In this document: positions 5,494-6,174 of the stretch, one piece after another
How positions within the stretch are numbered: position 1 is the first letter of the stretch
How the letters are laid out: each line of letters opens with the position of its first letter
Source: JAIEPT01 sp038217425
GTDB lineage: Bacteria > Planctomycetota > Planctomycetia > Gemmatales > Gemmataceae
Reading direction: 5' to 3'
Assembly: GCA_038217425.1 (NCBI GenBank)
Contig: JBBQPM010000294.1
Location: forward strand, 1-6,174
Length of the DNA: 6,174 nucleotides
Made by a program: the position numbers and the translations under genes
Notes under the pieces: generated by a model
Seen by the model: only the letters and a program-made list of their open reading frames with translations
What the model was told of the DNA's origin: nothing
Database searches by the model: none

Positions 5494-5928
5494 TCAATAA
5501 GCGGCGCTTTTCTCCCCAGAGACAAGAAACTCTGCAAGCCTGTCAAGACTCGTCGCTCTAAAGCAGTTAAACCATTGTTCATGAAGAAGGTAGGTCTGCC
5601 CACGCTCCGATGCTAGGAACAGGTAAGACTCACAATATCCGACAGGACATACTTCCTCGCCGATTATTTCAACGAATTCAAGACAGTCCTTCTTAGGAAA
5701 AAGCTGAGTTGCCTGGCATACATCGAAATGACACCAGCGGATAGGACCATCGAAGTGGTAACGCTCGCCTGCACAATTGCGAATGAGTGCTTGCGCAAAA
5801 GGACTTACTGCAAACCCGGCATCATTCAGCATCGCGAGTTGACGCGTGACGGTCTGTTTCGATGGCGGCTTGGTATCTGGGAACGCTAAACCTCCATAGT
5901 GGCCCGACAACACATAACCAGCGTCCAT
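5494..5928 (-). CDS. SUKH/SMI1-KNR4-like protein, putative immunity protein
   Basis: The product is 144 residues from the second of two adjacent ATGs. The first ATG (5931) would add one residue but sits only two bases from the ribosome binding site, so 5928 is preferred. The layout resembles the SUKH-3 group: an N-terminal helical region (AMLNDAGFAVSPFAQALI), a central FDVCQA segment, then VEIIGEEVCPVGYCESYLFL (residues about 86-105), a GQTYLLHEQW strand, and a final SLDRLAEFLVSG helix. The key match is 'iGe.vcPvG....YlFl....G..Y' followed by a terminal helix. SUKH proteins are cytoplasmic and many neutralise polymorphic toxins in contact-dependent competition. No toxin gene is visible, so this could be an orphan immunity gene. 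Base composition is less GC-rich than the mobile element. It is flanked by inverted REP-like palindromes and by two decayed XRE copies, suggesting an acquired cassette. Coding is very likely; family is moderately sure. Confidence 0.65.
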   Translation of the reverse strand: MDAGYVLSGHYGGLAFPDTKPPSKQTVTRQLAMLNDAGFAVSPFAQALIRNCAGERYHFDGPIRWCHFDVCQATQLFPKKDCLEFVEIIGEEVCPVGYCESYLFLASERGQTYLLHEQWFNCFRATSLDRLAEFLVSGEKSAAY

Positions 5929-5933
5929 CATTG

Positions 5934-5939
5934 CCTCCC
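5934..5939 (-). promoter_or_regulatory. Ribosome binding site of the SUKH-like gene
   Basis: The minus strand reads GGGAGG, five bases before ATG 5928 and two before ATG 5931, so it favours the inner ATG. Confidence 0.7.
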
Positions 5940-5973
5940 ATACACTTGTCCGATTGCAGGCGAAGGCAATAAA

Positions 5974-6003
5974 GAGACAAAAGGGGAAGGAGACAAAAGG
6001 GGA
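5974..6003 (+). repeat. 14-bp direct repeat next to the second REP-like palindrome
   Basis: GAGACAAAAGGGGA occurs at 5974-5987 and again at 5990-6003 (separated by AG). The second copy forms the left arm of the palindrome at 5992-6016. Confidence 0.8.
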
Positions 6004-6016
6004 CGCGGACCTTTTT
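5992..6016 (-). repeat. REP-like palindromic element, copy 2 (inverted relative to copy 1)
   Basis: The minus strand reads AAAAAGGTCCGCGTCCCC followed by TTTTGTC. Compared with copy 1 it differs at two bases and by two T residues. AAAAGG and CCTTTT form the stem. It lies upstream of the SUKH-like gene, so the two copies face each other across it. Confidence 0.55.
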
Positions 6017-6041
6017 AGGAAAAATTCTTACAAGACGGTTG

Positions 6042-6174
6042 TCAACGCGCCACCAGTTTCAATCCGAGGACCTCCGCCAATCGTTCGGCGGTTGCCAATC
6101 TCAGGTCGCGATGTCCTCAAGGAACTGGCGCAGTACGATCTCGGAGACCATTTGCTTCTTTCGCCAGGCGGGCG
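6042..6174 (-). pseudogene. Decayed XRE/Cro-type helix-turn-helix regulator, copy 2 (runs off window)
   Basis: This copy carries the same broken helix-turn-helix coding sequence as copy 1, including both indels (near 6146-6152 and 6111-6118) and the in-frame stop between them. It ends in VAR and TGA at 6044-6042, although the bases around the stop differ from copy 1. Its 5' part lies outside the window. Being identical in its defects, it was duplicated or gene-converted after the gene had decayed. Confidence 0.7.
6046..6174 (+). repeat. Long direct repeat, copy 2 (cut by window end)
   Basis: It is identical to 5239-5367 across all 129 visible bases, and the true right boundary is beyond the window. 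The pair brackets the SUKH-like gene with an 807-bp period. Confidence 0.95.

Noticed and set aside
5091..5561. Plus-strand open frame of 156 codons across the right end of the element
   Set aside because: It starts in non-coding element sequence, crosses the terminal repeat, and runs antisense through the XRE remnant into the end of the SUKH-like gene. It shows no family resemblance and is a chance frame.
6040..6045. TTGACA on the minus strand as a promoter for the SUKH-like gene
   Set aside because: It coincides with the stop region of XRE copy 2, and no convincing -10 box follows at 15-19 bases.
5239..6174. CRISPR array or phage att sites as an explanation of the direct repeats
   Set aside because: There are only two visible copies of a long sequence with clear former coding content and an 807-bp period. 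No spacer pattern or integrase is visible.

Overview
The window is GC-rich bacterial DNA, about 4.5 kb of which is one mobile element. The right-hand flank has lower GC and looks like accessory, repeat-rich sequence. Two features hint at a planctomycete-like or similarly large-genome environmental bacterium: the TTG/GTG starts with polypurine ribosome binding sites, and the XRE-type helix-turn-helix remnants. That assignment is inference, because no rRNA or taxonomic marker gene is present.

Left flank (1-632). The window opens in the last 52 codons of a small charged coiled-coil protein. The 5' third of a family-28-like glycosyltransferase gene follows, starting at 250 and broken at 632/633 by the mobile element.

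Mobile element (633-5172). A perfect 36-bp inverted repeat, with outer ends TGTCAG and CTGACA, bounds a 4,540-bp IS21-family element. It carries istA (DDE transposase, D131/D194/E240) and istB (AAA+ ATPase, GQSGVGKS and IDEFGF) at its right. Two further genes precede them on the same strand: an Arg-rich protein with two Cys4 zinc-binding modules, and a ParB-like protein (ParB/KorB N-terminal fold plus helix-turn-helix). The ParB-like stop codon overlaps the istA start (ATGA), and the istB start lies 161 bp inside istA. These three genes therefore look like one coupled operon. Typical IS21 elements are about 2-2.5 kb with only istA and istB, so the two upstream genes are the most interesting content here. 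The istA/istB overlap also holds a 12-bp tandem repeat read in two frames, as an acidic tail in IstA and a Pro/Thr tail in IstB. Strong hairpins occur at 821-851, 946-973 and 1591-1614.

Right flank (5173-6174). The rest of the glycosyltransferase gene is not found here. Instead there is a decayed XRE-type regulator on the minus strand (5235-5472), then an intact minus-strand SUKH/SMI1-KNR4-like gene, a candidate immunity protein (5494-5928). A second copy of the same decayed XRE gene runs off the window end. The two XRE copies are identical over at least 129 bp and share the same frame-breaking indels. A related REP-like palindrome occurs in opposite orientations on either side of the SUKH-like gene (5441-5467 and 5992-6016).

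The IS21 assignment, ends and operon structure are well supported. The roles of the ParB-like and zinc-binding proteins in transposition are a hypothesis.
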